Shown: one piece after another, positions 15,560 through 22,501 of the stretch | Numbering within the stretch: position 1 is the first letter of the stretch | Layout: every line of letters starts with the position of its first letter | Source of the DNA: a virus | DNA length: 52,029 nt | Virus record (IMG/VR): IMGVR_UViG_3300030116_007634 | Location: 1 to 52,029 of that record | Reading direction: 5' to 3' (one strand) | The notes under the pieces: generated by a model | The model's database searches: none | Told to the model about the DNA's origin: nothing | What the model saw: the letters and a program-made list of their open reading frames with translations, nothing else | Made by a program: the position numbers and the translations under genes

Positions 15560-15563
15560 ATCT

Positions 15564-15589
15564 GCCCAGGTAGCTGGTAATGCCTGGGC
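15564..15589 (+). other. 7-bp hairpin upstream of tRNA-Leu
   Basis: A perfect stem GCCCAGG / CCTGGGC with a 12-nt loop is followed by TTTC. It may be a weak terminator of the gene before, or a 5' processing element for the tRNA precursor. Confidence 0.45.
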
Positions 15590-15594
15590 TTTCT

Positions 15595-15683
15595 GAGAGT
15601 GTGGCGGAATTGGTAGACGCAACAGACTTAAAATCTGTCAGTCAGTAATGGCTATGTGGGTTCAAGTCCCACCACTCTCACCA
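15595..15683 (+). tRNA. tRNA-Leu (anticodon TAA), CCA encoded
   Basis: The acceptor stem is GAGAGTG / CACTCTC followed by discriminator A and an encoded CCA. The D-loop holds GGTAGACGC. The anticodon stem-loop ACAGA-CTTAAAA-TCTGT places TAA at 34-36. A long variable arm, typical of class II Leu tRNAs, and the TpsiC arm GTGGG-TTCAAGT-CCCAC are present. Single tRNA genes are common in phages with codon use different from the host. Confidence 0.95.
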
Positions 15684-15703
15684 AACTAAACCTACACAAA
15701 ACA

Positions 15704-16063
15704 ATGCTAGGAGCTTTCAAACAGTTTCTTCCTCAGCCTCATTGCTTCAAGGACGAAGAGACTCGCTACAACGTCGGCCTCACCTGGATCGACGATCGTG
15801 GTCTGACTGACTCACACAACCTCCAGATCCAATACATCCGCAACTGCGAACGTTGGGCACTGGAGAAAGGCAAGCCACAACCAGATGGCTCATGGGTCTT
15901 TATCGAAGACAATGGCTGCGTTCACAGCATCACTGCAGAACGTGCCAAACACTTCATGGAAAAGACCCAAGAGAATGCCAACATCATGGTTGCCATGCTC
16001 GACAAACTTAAAGAGTCAGGAATGCTTGAAGAAGTAGTTGAAACTGAAGCAACCCCTGCCTAA
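15704..16063 (+). CDS. hypothetical protein
   Basis: This 119-residue protein begins MLGAFKQFLPQPHCFKDEET. I chose ATG 15704 because an upstream extension would run into the tRNA gene. It is soluble, with DRGLTDSHNLQIQYIRNCER in the middle and an acidic helical tail. Function unknown. Confidence 0.68.
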   Translation: MLGAFKQFLPQPHCFKDEETRYNVGLTWIDDRGLTDSHNLQIQYIRNCERWALEKGKPQPDGSWVFIEDNGCVHSITAERAKHFMEKTQENANIMVAMLDKLKESGMLEEVVETEATPA

Positions 16064-16085
16064 CCTGGCACGGGGAGAGCATCGA

Positions 16086-16108
16086 CCCCGGTACACCCGG
16101 GGTTTTTT
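16086..16108 (+). terminator. terminator hairpin abutting the next start codon
   Basis: A perfect 6-bp stem CCCCGG / CCGGGG with a TACAC loop is followed by six Ts, one C and the ATG at 16110. It is the second plus-strand example of the hairpin-U-tract-start arrangement. Confidence 0.85.
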
Positions 16109-16109
16109 C

Positions 16110-16430
16110 ATGATTTCACACGAACACTCATTGACAGATCTTCAACTTGTTCATCAAGTTATCGATCTTGTTCCATCCTGGACATGGCCTCTCGTCCGTA
16201 AAAAACTCTCAGAGATGTTTACGGACAACATGTCTAGTATCGTCCTGACCAAACTCACTGGTGACCCAGGGGGGTTTGAGCAGGCTGAAAAAATTCTCAA
16301 CGATTATTACAACAACGAGGCAAACAACTATGAATTAATCGAGGATGCTTTTCGTATCCTTGGCACAACAGTAACCCTGACCGCTTTAGAAAACCTCCAC
16401 CTCGACACCATTCCTCAAACCAATGCCTAG
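16110..16430 (+). CDS. hypothetical protein starting right after a terminator U-tract
   Basis: This 106-residue protein starts MISHEHSLTDLQLVHQVIDL, one base after a T6 tract. The in-frame extension to 16038 runs through the terminator and the previous gene and is rejected. The protein is soluble and helical. Function unknown. Confidence 0.7.
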   Translation: MISHEHSLTDLQLVHQVIDLVPSWTWPLVRKKLSEMFTDNMSSIVLTKLTGDPGGFEQAEKILNDYYNNEANNYELIEDAFRILGTTVTLTALENLHLDTIPQTNA

Positions 16431-16728
16431 TCAAGAAAAATTCGACCCCACTTTCCGTTTCCAAGTGGGTGAACGCGTTGCAGACAAACCCAAGATGACT
16501 CCAACCAACATGGGTCAACGCTTTGGTACCGTCACTGATCTGATTCTTAAAACTCAGAAGACCAGGACTGGTACACGCCGTCGGAAGTTTATTCAAGTCA
16601 AATGGGATCATCTCCAACAACCTGTTGAAATAGATCAGATGCGCCTTTGTGCTGCTGAAAACATTGAAAAGGTTGTTGATGATTACCGTAACACCATGGA
16701 TAATTATTACAGCGATGTAAAGCTGTAA
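16423..16728 (+). CDS. hypothetical protein
   Basis: This 101-residue protein has a basic centre (KTQKTRTGTRRRKFIQVKWD) and an acidic helical tail. The segment FQVGERVADKPKMTP ... GTVTDLI ... IQVKWD fits a small beta-barrel of the SH3/KOW-like type, often seen in phage proteins. It overlaps its neighbours by 8 nt and 1 nt, so it is in the same operon as the cupin gene. Specific function unknown. Confidence 0.7.
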   Translation: MPSQEKFDPTFRFQVGERVADKPKMTPTNMGQRFGTVTDLILKTQKTRTGTRRRKFIQVKWDHLQQPVEIDQMRLCAAENIEKVVDDYRNTMDNYYSDVKL

Positions 16729-17063
16729 TGGAAAAACGTCCTTGGGGATACTTTGAAACCATCAAAACAGGCGAAGGTTTCTTAGTTAAAAAGATTTGGA
16801 TTCATCCGAACCAACGCATCAGTCTGCAACGCCATTGGCATCGCTCTGAGAATTGGGTAATCGTTCAAGGATCCGGTAAACTTACCTGCGGTAACACCGT
16901 TACTCCAGCTGCTCCAGGGACCACTCTCTTTGTGCCTGAGAATGCCGTACATCGTGCAGAAGCAGGCCCAAAGGGACTTGGCATCATCGAGGTTCAACGT
17001 GGCTCTCATCTGTCTGAAACCGACATTGAACGTCTTGATGACGACTACAACCGTGTCGCTTAG
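16728..17063 (+). CDS. mannose-6-phosphate isomerase type cupin
   Basis: This 111-residue single-domain cupin has the C-terminal signature of mannose-1-phosphate guanylyltransferase/phosphomannose isomerase type II. Visible pieces are RPWGYFE, ISLQRHWHRSENWVIVQG, FVPENAVH, IIEVQRGSHLSE and DIERLDDDYNR. The His-x-His metal-binding residues are in RHWHRSE. It would interconvert fructose-6-P and mannose-6-P, feeding GDP-mannose. The guanylyltransferase half is absent. It fits with the GDP-mannose dehydratase gene at 44778, although they are 28 kb apart. Confidence 0.75.
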   Translation: MEKRPWGYFETIKTGEGFLVKKIWIHPNQRISLQRHWHRSENWVIVQGSGKLTCGNTVTPAAPGTTLFVPENAVHRAEAGPKGLGIIEVQRGSHLSETDIERLDDDYNRVA

Positions 17064-17086
17064 CGGCTCAACATTTTCTAAACATC

Positions 17087-17344
17087 ATGGCAGCACGCGT
17101 TAATTATCCTGTACCACCTTGTCCTAAGTGTGGTTGGGAAACAAATCGCGTCAAGAACACCTACTACAGCGAAGACGGTCGCATTGTTCGTCACAGAGAA
17201 TGCGACGACTGTCAGTGGCGGTGGTGGACTTGTCAGTACCCAGAGCACATCATCAACACAGCTAAGTACTGCATTCGCATACCTCGCTGGGGTAACAAAA
17301 GTATGAAGCGTAAGCAGATTACGATTGTTCCTGTTGATCAGTAG
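17087..17344 (+). CDS. small zinc-ribbon protein (NrdR N-domain-like)
   Basis: This 85-residue protein contains CPKCGWETNRVKNTYYSEDG followed by RHRECDDCQWRWWTCQ. The CPxC...HRECxxCxxRWWT arrangement resembles the zinc ribbon of NrdR repressors, without the ATP-cone that real NrdR has. It may bind nucleic acid. It converges with the minus-strand gene ending at 17319 and overlaps it by 26 nt. Confidence 0.65.
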   Translation: MAARVNYPVPPCPKCGWETNRVKNTYYSEDGRIVRHRECDDCQWRWWTCQYPEHIINTAKYCIRIPRWGNKSMKRKQITIVPVDQ

Positions 17345-17585
17345 ATGTTTGAAGGGTCAACATGGTGTTCTCCAACTTTGAGACATCAAGGAGACCCTCG
17401 GCGCTGAACCATGGGGCATTTTCCCAGGAAAATCCCTTACCAAAGGTATTGTCAGGATTAACGATGTACCAATGACAACCCACATCAGGTACATCAACTG
17501 CACATTTGGACCAGTCATTCTCCCATTGCGGTACCTGTACCCACATTACGGATGCCAACACCAACGAGATAAATGACGTGAGCAT
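17319..17585 (-). CDS. small exported or membrane protein
   Basis: This 88-residue protein starts at ATG 17585 with MLTSFISLVLASVMW, a short hydrophobic segment that could be a signal peptide. The remainder is polar, Trp-rich and holds two cysteines (KCAVDVPDVGCHWY). The TGA of the upstream minus gene is 2 nt before this ATG. It is one of three genes running against the general direction. Function unknown. Confidence 0.65.
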   Translation of the reverse strand: MLTSFISLVLASVMWVQVPQWENDWSKCAVDVPDVGCHWYIVNPDNTFGKGFSWENAPWFSAEGLLDVSKLENTMLTLQTSTDQQEQS

Positions 17586-17587
17586 GT

Positions 17588-17740
17588 TCAAACGTGGAGG
17601 TACTGCCAGATCAGCTTAGCTAGATCCATGTACCGAATCTTCCAATCCGCAATCAAACCATAGTGAGGCAACACCTCGCCATCTTCAATGTCTTGTTCAA
17701 TTAGTTCAATGATTTTTTCTTTCAGTTCTTCTTTGTCCAT
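17588..17740 (-). CDS. small hypothetical protein starting right after a terminator U-tract
   Basis: This 50-residue helical protein starts MDKEELKEKIIELIEQDIED. Its ATG directly follows the T7 tract of a terminator hairpin. It ends TGA-AC-ATG with the next minus-strand gene. Composition is clearly protein-like. Function unknown. Confidence 0.62.
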   Translation of the reverse strand: MDKEELKEKIIELIEQDIEDGEVLPHYGLIADWKIRYMDLAKLIWQYLHV

Positions 17741-17765
17741 AAAAAAAGGCCACCCGAAGGCAGCC
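17741..17765 (-). terminator. terminator hairpin abutting a start codon (minus strand)
   Basis: On the minus strand a 7-bp stem GGCTGCC / GGTGGCC (two G-T pairs) with a TTCG tetraloop is followed by seven Ts and immediately the ATG at 17740. It is the fourth case of the hairpin-U-tract-start arrangement and the only clear one on the minus strand. Confidence 0.82.
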
Positions 17766-17786
17766 TATCTAACAGTGTAACAACCG

Positions 17787-17933
17787 TCAAACGATCACTT
17801 CTTTCTTGCTATTATTGCGACGATCGTGATCTTTCTCCGTTTGAGCCCGTTGGACTTTGAGGTTTTGAGTACACAGGTAGCTGGTGAAAGCTTCCTTGCG
17901 CTCGTATGGAACTCCGCGATAGACGAGTTTCAT
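17787..17933 (-). CDS. DUF4278-like small protein
   Basis: This 48-residue protein starts MKLVYRGVPYERKEAFTSYL. The MKLxYRGVxYE opening is the signature of DUF4278, a short domain of unknown function frequent in cyanobacteria. The rest is basic (KDHDRRNNSKKEVIV). This supports a cyanobacterial host. It is divergent from the HTH gene at 18055 and followed by a terminator. Confidence 0.65.
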   Translation of the reverse strand: MKLVYRGVPYERKEAFTSYLCTQNLKVQRAQTEKDHDRRNNSKKEVIV

Positions 17934-17995
17934 TGTGGTTCTCCGCATAAGACTGTCCCCCGTTCCGTGGATCAGTTGGTTGCGCCTCCAAGATA

Positions 17996-18024
17996 GAGGT
18001 GAACGTTCCTTTATCTTACACCTC
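17996..18024. promoter_or_regulatory. dyad GAGGTG / CACCTC in a divergent promoter gap
   Basis: A 6-bp inverted repeat with a 17-nt spacer lies in the gap between two divergent genes, one of which encodes a DNA-binding protein. It could be an operator; no further support is visible. Confidence 0.3.
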
Positions 18025-18054
18025 CTTTACACACTTGTAACAACCGCTACTGCA

Positions 18055-18516
18055 ATGACACCCCAAGCAGCAAAAAAACGCCTGGCTAACGAGAAGGAAT
18101 GGGCAAGCTCCAACACCTATTCCACTGGCCCAGTAAAAACTTTAAAAGAATGTAAGGACCGTTGGAGTATGCAAGAAGTAATGGATGAGCTTAACGTCAG
18201 TCGATACACAATCCACCGAAAGATAAAGGACAAGCTCTTTCCAAAGCCTTTGATGAAAAGTGGACGCAACCTCTACTTCAGGCGAACAGATATAGAACGA
18301 TGGATGGAAGATAATCCTGCTTATGTCAAAAATGAGTACACCCCAAAGACTATGCCTGGTGCCATAGGTGTAGCTTTCACTGTAGAAGAACAGAAAAGAA
18401 TCAAAGAAGCTTCTTCGTTTTTGAATGAAGAGCATTATCAAGGAAATATTTCATTGTTTATTGCAGAAGCAACGATGCATTATGTAGAGAGGATTGAAAG
18501 TAAATATATGGATTGA
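18055..18516 (+). CDS. MerR/AlpA-like helix-turn-helix DNA-binding protein
   Basis: This 153-residue protein starts at ATG 18055; the extension upstream crosses the promoter gap. Residues about 35-80 read WSMQEVMDELNVSRYTIHRK followed by a wing and FRRTDIERWMEDN. This is the winged HTH typical of AlpA/excisionase and MerR-like proteins (WxxxExAxxLxVSxxTIxRxI...F...dIexW). The C-terminal 60 residues are helical. It probably regulates phage promoters, perhaps including the divergent one beside it. Confidence 0.72.
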   Translation: MTPQAAKKRLANEKEWASSNTYSTGPVKTLKECKDRWSMQEVMDELNVSRYTIHRKIKDKLFPKPLMKSGRNLYFRRTDIERWMEDNPAYVKNEYTPKTMPGAIGVAFTVEEQKRIKEASSFLNEEHYQGNISLFIAEATMHYVERIESKYMD

Positions 18517-18519
18517 TTC

Positions 18520-18559
18520 ATGGGCATCAGCGCAGGTGCAGTCGCTGTGTAAGTCCCAT
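18520..18559 (+). promoter_or_regulatory. family B structured RNA element, copy 3
   Basis: The outer stem is ATGGG / CCCAT and the inner stem CAGCG / CGCTG. The internal loop carries the same GGCATC ... TGTAAGTCC as the other copies. It ends 30 nt before the ATG of the Gp88-like gene. Confidence 0.62.
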
Positions 18560-18588
18560 ACATAAGCACAACTTATCAAACTATCTCA

Positions 18589-19338
18589 ATGCAAACCCTC
18601 AAGTTCTCTACCGGTAACGGTAAGCTCCGCAACAGACTAATCTTCTCACTGCCAGCAGGCTATTCATGTCCGCACGCTGGTGTCTGCCGTACCTACGCAG
18701 ACCGTGTAACAGGCAAGATCACTGACATTCCCAACAACAATGGCACTGACGCAAAAGACTTCCGTTGCTTTGCTGCAATGAGTGAAGTGCGGCCCAATGT
18801 CAGAGAAGCACGCTGGCACAACTGGGATCTAATCCGTAAGACCATGTACAGCAATGGCAACCAAGCCATGTTGCTCCGTGATCTGATCGATGTCTCTCTT
18901 ACGGTTACCAAACCTAAGAAACTAATCCGTGTCCATGAGTCTGGTGACTTCTGGACAGAAGAATATATGCGGGCATGGATGCTTGTTGCAAAGCAGCGGC
19001 CTAAGCAAACCTTTTATGCCTACACCAAGTCACTCAACATGTGGCTCAATCTCAAAGACCAAATTCCTAGCAATTTTTATTTGACAGCATCGAAGGGCGG
19101 TAACCTCGATGCAATTATAAATAAAAATCCTGACGTTTTTATTCGCACCTCACAGGTGGTCTATACAGAACAGGAAGCCGCTGACCTTGGTCTAGAGATT
19201 GATCATGACGACAGCCACTGCTTGGGTGACAAACCGTTTGCATTGCTGGTCCATGGCAGCCAACGTGCTAACACCGAAGCTTCCAAAGCATTATCGAAAC
19301 GTAAAAAGGAAGGAGGCTTTGTTGGATACAGCAAGTAG
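18589..19338 (+). CDS. Gp88-like phage protein
   Basis: This 249-residue protein begins MQTLKFSTGNGKLRNRLIFS, then LPAGYSCPHAGVCRTYADRV and a downstream FRCFAAM. A cysteine-rich N-terminal motif followed by a beta-alpha region (IRVHESGDFWTEEYMRAW, TFYAYTKSLNMW) matches the phage gene product 88 family, a protein of uncertain biochemical role in mycobacteriophages and others. A radical-SAM or nuclease role cannot be judged. It is led by a family B element. Confidence 0.65.
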   Translation: MQTLKFSTGNGKLRNRLIFSLPAGYSCPHAGVCRTYADRVTGKITDIPNNNGTDAKDFRCFAAMSEVRPNVREARWHNWDLIRKTMYSNGNQAMLLRDLIDVSLTVTKPKKLIRVHESGDFWTEEYMRAWMLVAKQRPKQTFYAYTKSLNMWLNLKDQIPSNFYLTASKGGNLDAIINKNPDVFIRTSQVVYTEQEAADLGLEIDHDDSHCLGDKPFALLVHGSQRANTEASKALSKRKKEGGFVGYSK

Positions 19339-19364
19339 GTTGCATAACCTACAAGATCTAATAT

Positions 19365-19392
19365 CATCTGTTGGTTAATAAACTGACAGATG
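19365..19392 (+). promoter_or_regulatory. hairpin that sequesters the start codon at 19390
   Basis: A perfect 7-bp stem CATCTGT / ACAGATG with a 14-nt loop. The ATG start of the following gene forms the last three bases of the 3' strand. Folding would hide the start codon, so translation of this gene may be conditional. Confidence 0.5.
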
Positions 19393-19623
19393 AGTTACGT
19401 CATCGCTACCTGGAAGAATGGTAAACCTCAAGGCATCAAACCTTGTATGGAAACCAACAGTTTTCAGCTGATCGATCTAGATTCAACATCTGCCCTTGGG
19501 CGGATTTATTCCCATCCTCACCGTGCTGGTGCTCAACAAATCCTGAACTGGATTAACAAAAATGACGAATATCTCGCAAGTCAAGAACTCAGCATTTGCG
19601 TTGAAGCCCGATTCAGAAAATGA
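19390..19623 (+). CDS. small hypothetical protein overlapping the polymerase gene
   Basis: This 77-residue protein (MSYVIATWKNGKPQGIKPCM...) contains a beta segment and an AxRAGAQQILNWINKN-like helix. It overlaps the start of the DNA polymerase gene by 62 nt, which suggests coupled translation. Its ATG lies in a hairpin. Function unknown. Confidence 0.62.
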   Translation: MSYVIATWKNGKPQGIKPCMETNSFQLIDLDSTSALGRIYSHPHRAGAQQILNWINKNDEYLASQELSICVEARFRK

Positions 19624-21424
19624 AACGTGGTTAATTTTTGACATCGAAACTGATGGTCTTTACGATGAAGTTACTCTTACTCACTGTGTCGTTATCTATG
19701 ACATTAAGAGAGGGCAGACTTTTACTTACGGGCCTGATGCTATTGATAGGGCTCTTGCTCATTTGGCAAGTGCCGATATTCTTATTGGTCACAATGTAAT
19801 CTTTTACGATATTCCCGTACTCGAAAAGCTTTACAACTTCCAACATTCTGCACGGATTCTTGACACACTCATCTGCACACGACTCATCTGGCCCGCAGAG
19901 GTCTTATATGACCTCGACACAGAACAATATCCGGAAGTTCCACCTAAGTTGCGTGGATCCGCTTCACTTAAGGCCTGGGGATGGAGACTGGCCGATCATA
20001 AGATCGACTTCAAAGACTTCTCCGAATTTTCTGAGGAGATGTTGGCGTACTGCATCCAGGACGTTGAGGTCACTAAGAAACTTTGGTTACACATCGGGAA
20101 GCAAAACTACCCGGGATCGTCGCTTAAACTTGAACATGAATTTGCTTATGCAATTAACAAACAAATTAGAGCAGGCGTTCCTTTTGATATTGATGCAGCT
20201 CTTGATCTCGTGGATGTTCTTAGAGCAAAACAAAAAGCTATCGAAGAACATTTAGAAGAGATTTTTCCGCCCATCAAACACAGCGAATGGTTCACGCCAA
20301 AAGTAAACAATGCCAAACGAGGTTATGTTGCAGGACAGCCATTCGAAAAGATCCGATATGAGAAATTCAATCCTGGATCGCGTCAGCAAATTGTTGATCG
20401 ACTTACACGAAAGTACGGATGGAAACCAGAAAAAAAGACTGAAAAAGGAAATCCAATTCTTAATGACGAAGTGTTGGAACGACTCCCATACCCCGAAGCA
20501 AAACCCCTAGCCGAATACATGTTGATCAAGAAACGTCTTGGTCAAATTGCAGATGGAAGTAATGCCTGGCTCAAGTTGGTTGACAATCAAACCAGCAGGA
20601 TGCACGGCAATGTAATTACCAATGGCTGTATCACGGGGCGAGCAGCCCATAAATCTCCCAACCTCGGGCAAGTTCCCGCTGGTTATTCACCTTACGGTCA
20701 TGAATGTCGCAGCTTGTTTCATCCACCTGATGGTTGGGACTTAATCGGTATTGATGCCAAAGCATTGGAGCTACGCTGTTTGGCTGGGTACTTAGCACTG
20801 TGGGATGACGGAGAGTACGCAGCACTGGTTGTGAATCCAGAAGTAGACATTCACACCTATAACCAGGAGCAGTTCGGTGTTGAAACCAGGGACATCAGCA
20901 AGCGTCTTCTGTACGGGATGTTGTACGGCTGTGGTGCAATTAAGGCGGGGACAATCATTGATCCAAATGAGAAGAACCCCGACAAGCTTGCAACCATGGG
21001 TAAGGCAGCCATCAACGGCTTCATGACTGGTGTCCCTGCGCTTAAAAAGTTAAAGAATCAGATTGAAGAAACGATTGGAATTCGTGGGTATTTGATTGGT
21101 CTTGATCGTCGTCCTCTGGTTTGCAGGTCTGCATTCAAAGGACTGAACGTCTTGCTTCAATCAGCTGGTGCAATCCTGATGAAACAGGTTGTCATCAATA
21201 CCCACAAGAACATTGAAAGCCGCTTGGGTTTACCTCACGGACACCAATGGGAACAGATGCTGATGATCCACGATGAAATTCAGTTGGCTTGCTTGCCGCA
21301 GCACACAGAAAAAATTCGTGAAGAAGCCATGAAAGCATTCCCAGAAGCTCAAGAATTTTTTGGATTTAGATGTAAGATTGAGGGCGACTCACGCGTAGGT
21401 CATTCCTGGGCGGAGACGCATTGA
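19562..21424 (+). CDS. DNA polymerase, family A (T7 type) with 3'-5' exonuclease
   Basis: This 620-residue replicative polymerase has exonuclease motifs in the N-terminal third: FDIETDGL, GHNVIFYDIPVL and YCIQDVEVTK. Polymerase motif A is GIDAKALELRCLAGYL, motif B is RDISKRLLYGMLYGCG and motif C is MIHDEIQLA. The arrangement and the DGEYA..DIHT stretch match T7 gp5 (704 aa), which is slightly longer. The catalytic Asp residues of motifs A and C are present, so it should be active. In motif A the usual Ser after DA is Lys. The SSB-like gene lies downstream. Confidence 0.96.
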   Translation: MTNISQVKNSAFALKPDSENETWLIFDIETDGLYDEVTLTHCVVIYDIKRGQTFTYGPDAIDRALAHLASADILIGHNVIFYDIPVLEKLYNFQHSARILDTLICTRLIWPAEVLYDLDTEQYPEVPPKLRGSASLKAWGWRLADHKIDFKDFSEFSEEMLAYCIQDVEVTKKLWLHIGKQNYPGSSLKLEHEFAYAINKQIRAGVPFDIDAALDLVDVLRAKQKAIEEHLEEIFPPIKHSEWFTPKVNNAKRGYVAGQPFEKIRYEKFNPGSRQQIVDRLTRKYGWKPEKKTEKGNPILNDEVLERLPYPEAKPLAEYMLIKKRLGQIADGSNAWLKLVDNQTSRMHGNVITNGCITGRAAHKSPNLGQVPAGYSPYGHECRSLFHPPDGWDLIGIDAKALELRCLAGYLALWDDGEYAALVVNPEVDIHTYNQEQFGVETRDISKRLLYGMLYGCGAIKAGTIIDPNEKNPDKLATMGKAAINGFMTGVPALKKLKNQIEETIGIRGYLIGLDRRPLVCRSAFKGLNVLLQSAGAILMKQVVINTHKNIESRLGLPHGHQWEQMLMIHDEIQLACLPQHTEKIREEAMKAFPEAQEFFGFRCKIEGDSRVGHSWAETH

Positions 21425-21429
21425 TCCCC

Positions 21430-21456
21430 ACGTCCTAGGTAAGACGTAAAACTGCC
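21430..21456 (+). promoter_or_regulatory. family P H-type pseudoknot, copy 3
   Basis: Stem 1 is ACGTC / GACGT; the loop CTAGGTAA provides GGTA, which pairs with TGCC (one G-T). The linking strand is AAAAC. It sits between the polymerase stop and the SSB-like ATG, 20 nt upstream of that ATG. Confidence 0.65.
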
Positions 21457-21476
21457 AACACATTTCCGTACCTACG

Positions 21477-22358
21477 ATGAACTTCGTCACAGTGTGCGCT
21501 CAACTCCGGGAAGATCCCCGCGAGGCTTTCACGGGCGCAACCAATACAGTCATGCGCTGTAAAATCACACTCCCTCCTTATGGGAAGAAAGCTCCCACTG
21601 ATCTTGAGCTGACTATTTATGGTGAGAGGCAGGGCAACCGCTTCCGTGCCATGAAGAAAGGCATGGGTGTCTACATCCATGGTGCCAAGATCCAATACGA
21701 CTTGGAATCCAGGGCGTTCTCATTGCACGGTGGAGTGGTAACTCCTGTCGATGTTGAACAGTTTCCAATCCTGAACAACGTGGTATTGGCGGGTCGGTGT
21801 GTTAAGGACATCAATCCTGAAGACACACGGCAGTGTAAGACCACGCCAAACCACATGATCACAAACCAAACTCTCTCTGTTGTCACCAAGAAGGGAGAGT
21901 CAAACCTGTTCAACTTCTACGCTATCAATGGTTTCGACGATCGCTTCCAGCCTGCGAAGCTAATCGCTGACTACACCAAGAAAGGCACTGGTCTGACAAT
22001 CGAGGCACGCATCGTCACTGATTCGTGGACCGATAAAGAAACCAAAGAGCAACGCACGCTAACCAAGCTGCAGCTCATCAATATGACCTTGGCACCCAAA
22101 GGTATTGCTGATCAAAAGCCTGTCGAATCAAAAGCAAATGTGGCAGGCGGACAGGAGGTGACATCTCTTTGGGGTGGACGTACCGGTGATCCTGAGGAAC
22201 AAGAAGTTCCCAGCTCTCCGCATCAAGCAGCAATTGCACCAGAACCTGCCAGTGATCCTTGGAAGGTACAAGAACCAGTGGGTGCAAGGGGGAATCTTCC
22301 TGATCTCCCTGGTGCCTACGGTCCTCCACCGACCGATGATGAAAACGCTCCATTCTGA
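21477..22358 (+). CDS. two-OB-fold single-stranded-DNA-binding protein
   Basis: This 293-residue protein has two SSB-like beta-barrel halves. The first is residues 1-95 (VCAQLREDPREAF ... MRCKITLP ... GVYIHGAKIQYD). The second is 100-205 (NVVLAGRCVKDIN ... NFYAINGFDD ... GLTIEARIVTDSW). A long Pro/Gly/Glu-rich linker leads to an acidic tip ending DDENAPF, like the DDDIPF tail of bacterial SSB. It directly follows the polymerase, behind a pseudoknot, and its stop overlaps the next start. A replication SSB role is well supported by layout but not by a conserved signature. Confidence 0.72.
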   Translation: MNFVTVCAQLREDPREAFTGATNTVMRCKITLPPYGKKAPTDLELTIYGERQGNRFRAMKKGMGVYIHGAKIQYDLESRAFSLHGGVVTPVDVEQFPILNNVVLAGRCVKDINPEDTRQCKTTPNHMITNQTLSVVTKKGESNLFNFYAINGFDDRFQPAKLIADYTKKGTGLTIEARIVTDSWTDKETKEQRTLTKLQLINMTLAPKGIADQKPVESKANVAGGQEVTSLWGGRTGDPEEQEVPSSPHQAAIAPEPASDPWKVQEPVGARGNLPDLPGAYGPPPTDDENAPF

Positions 22359-22453
22359 TGACAATTGATCAGCTGCAGTTGTTGGTATTGCTTCTACTTC
22401 CGGCAATGCTAATGACAGTGTTATTAATGTTTACATTCGCTGCTGGCGGATAG
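22358..22453 (+). CDS. 31-aa single-pass membrane peptide
   Basis: The frame opens with ATG overlapping the TGA of the SSB-like gene (TGATG). It encodes MTIDQLQLLVLLLLPAMLMT and ends TFAAGG. Almost all of it is one hydrophobic segment. It is too short for automated calling, but translational coupling and composition support it. A tiny membrane protein; role unknown. Confidence 0.5.
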   Translation: MTIDQLQLLVLLLLPAMLMTVLLMFTFAAGG

Positions 22454-22462
22454 AATTAAAAT

Positions 22463-22489
22463 CGTCCTGGGCATGACGTAAAACTGCCC
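22463..22489 (+). promoter_or_regulatory. family P H-type pseudoknot, copy 4
   Basis: Stem 1 CGTC / GACG, loop CTGGGCAT with GGGCA pairing to TGCCC, linking strand TAAAAC. The ATG at 22502 is only 12 nt further, the shortest spacing among the five copies, so the fold could directly hide the ribosome-binding region. Confidence 0.68.
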
Positions 22490-22501
22490 GCTTTTCATTT
22501 C

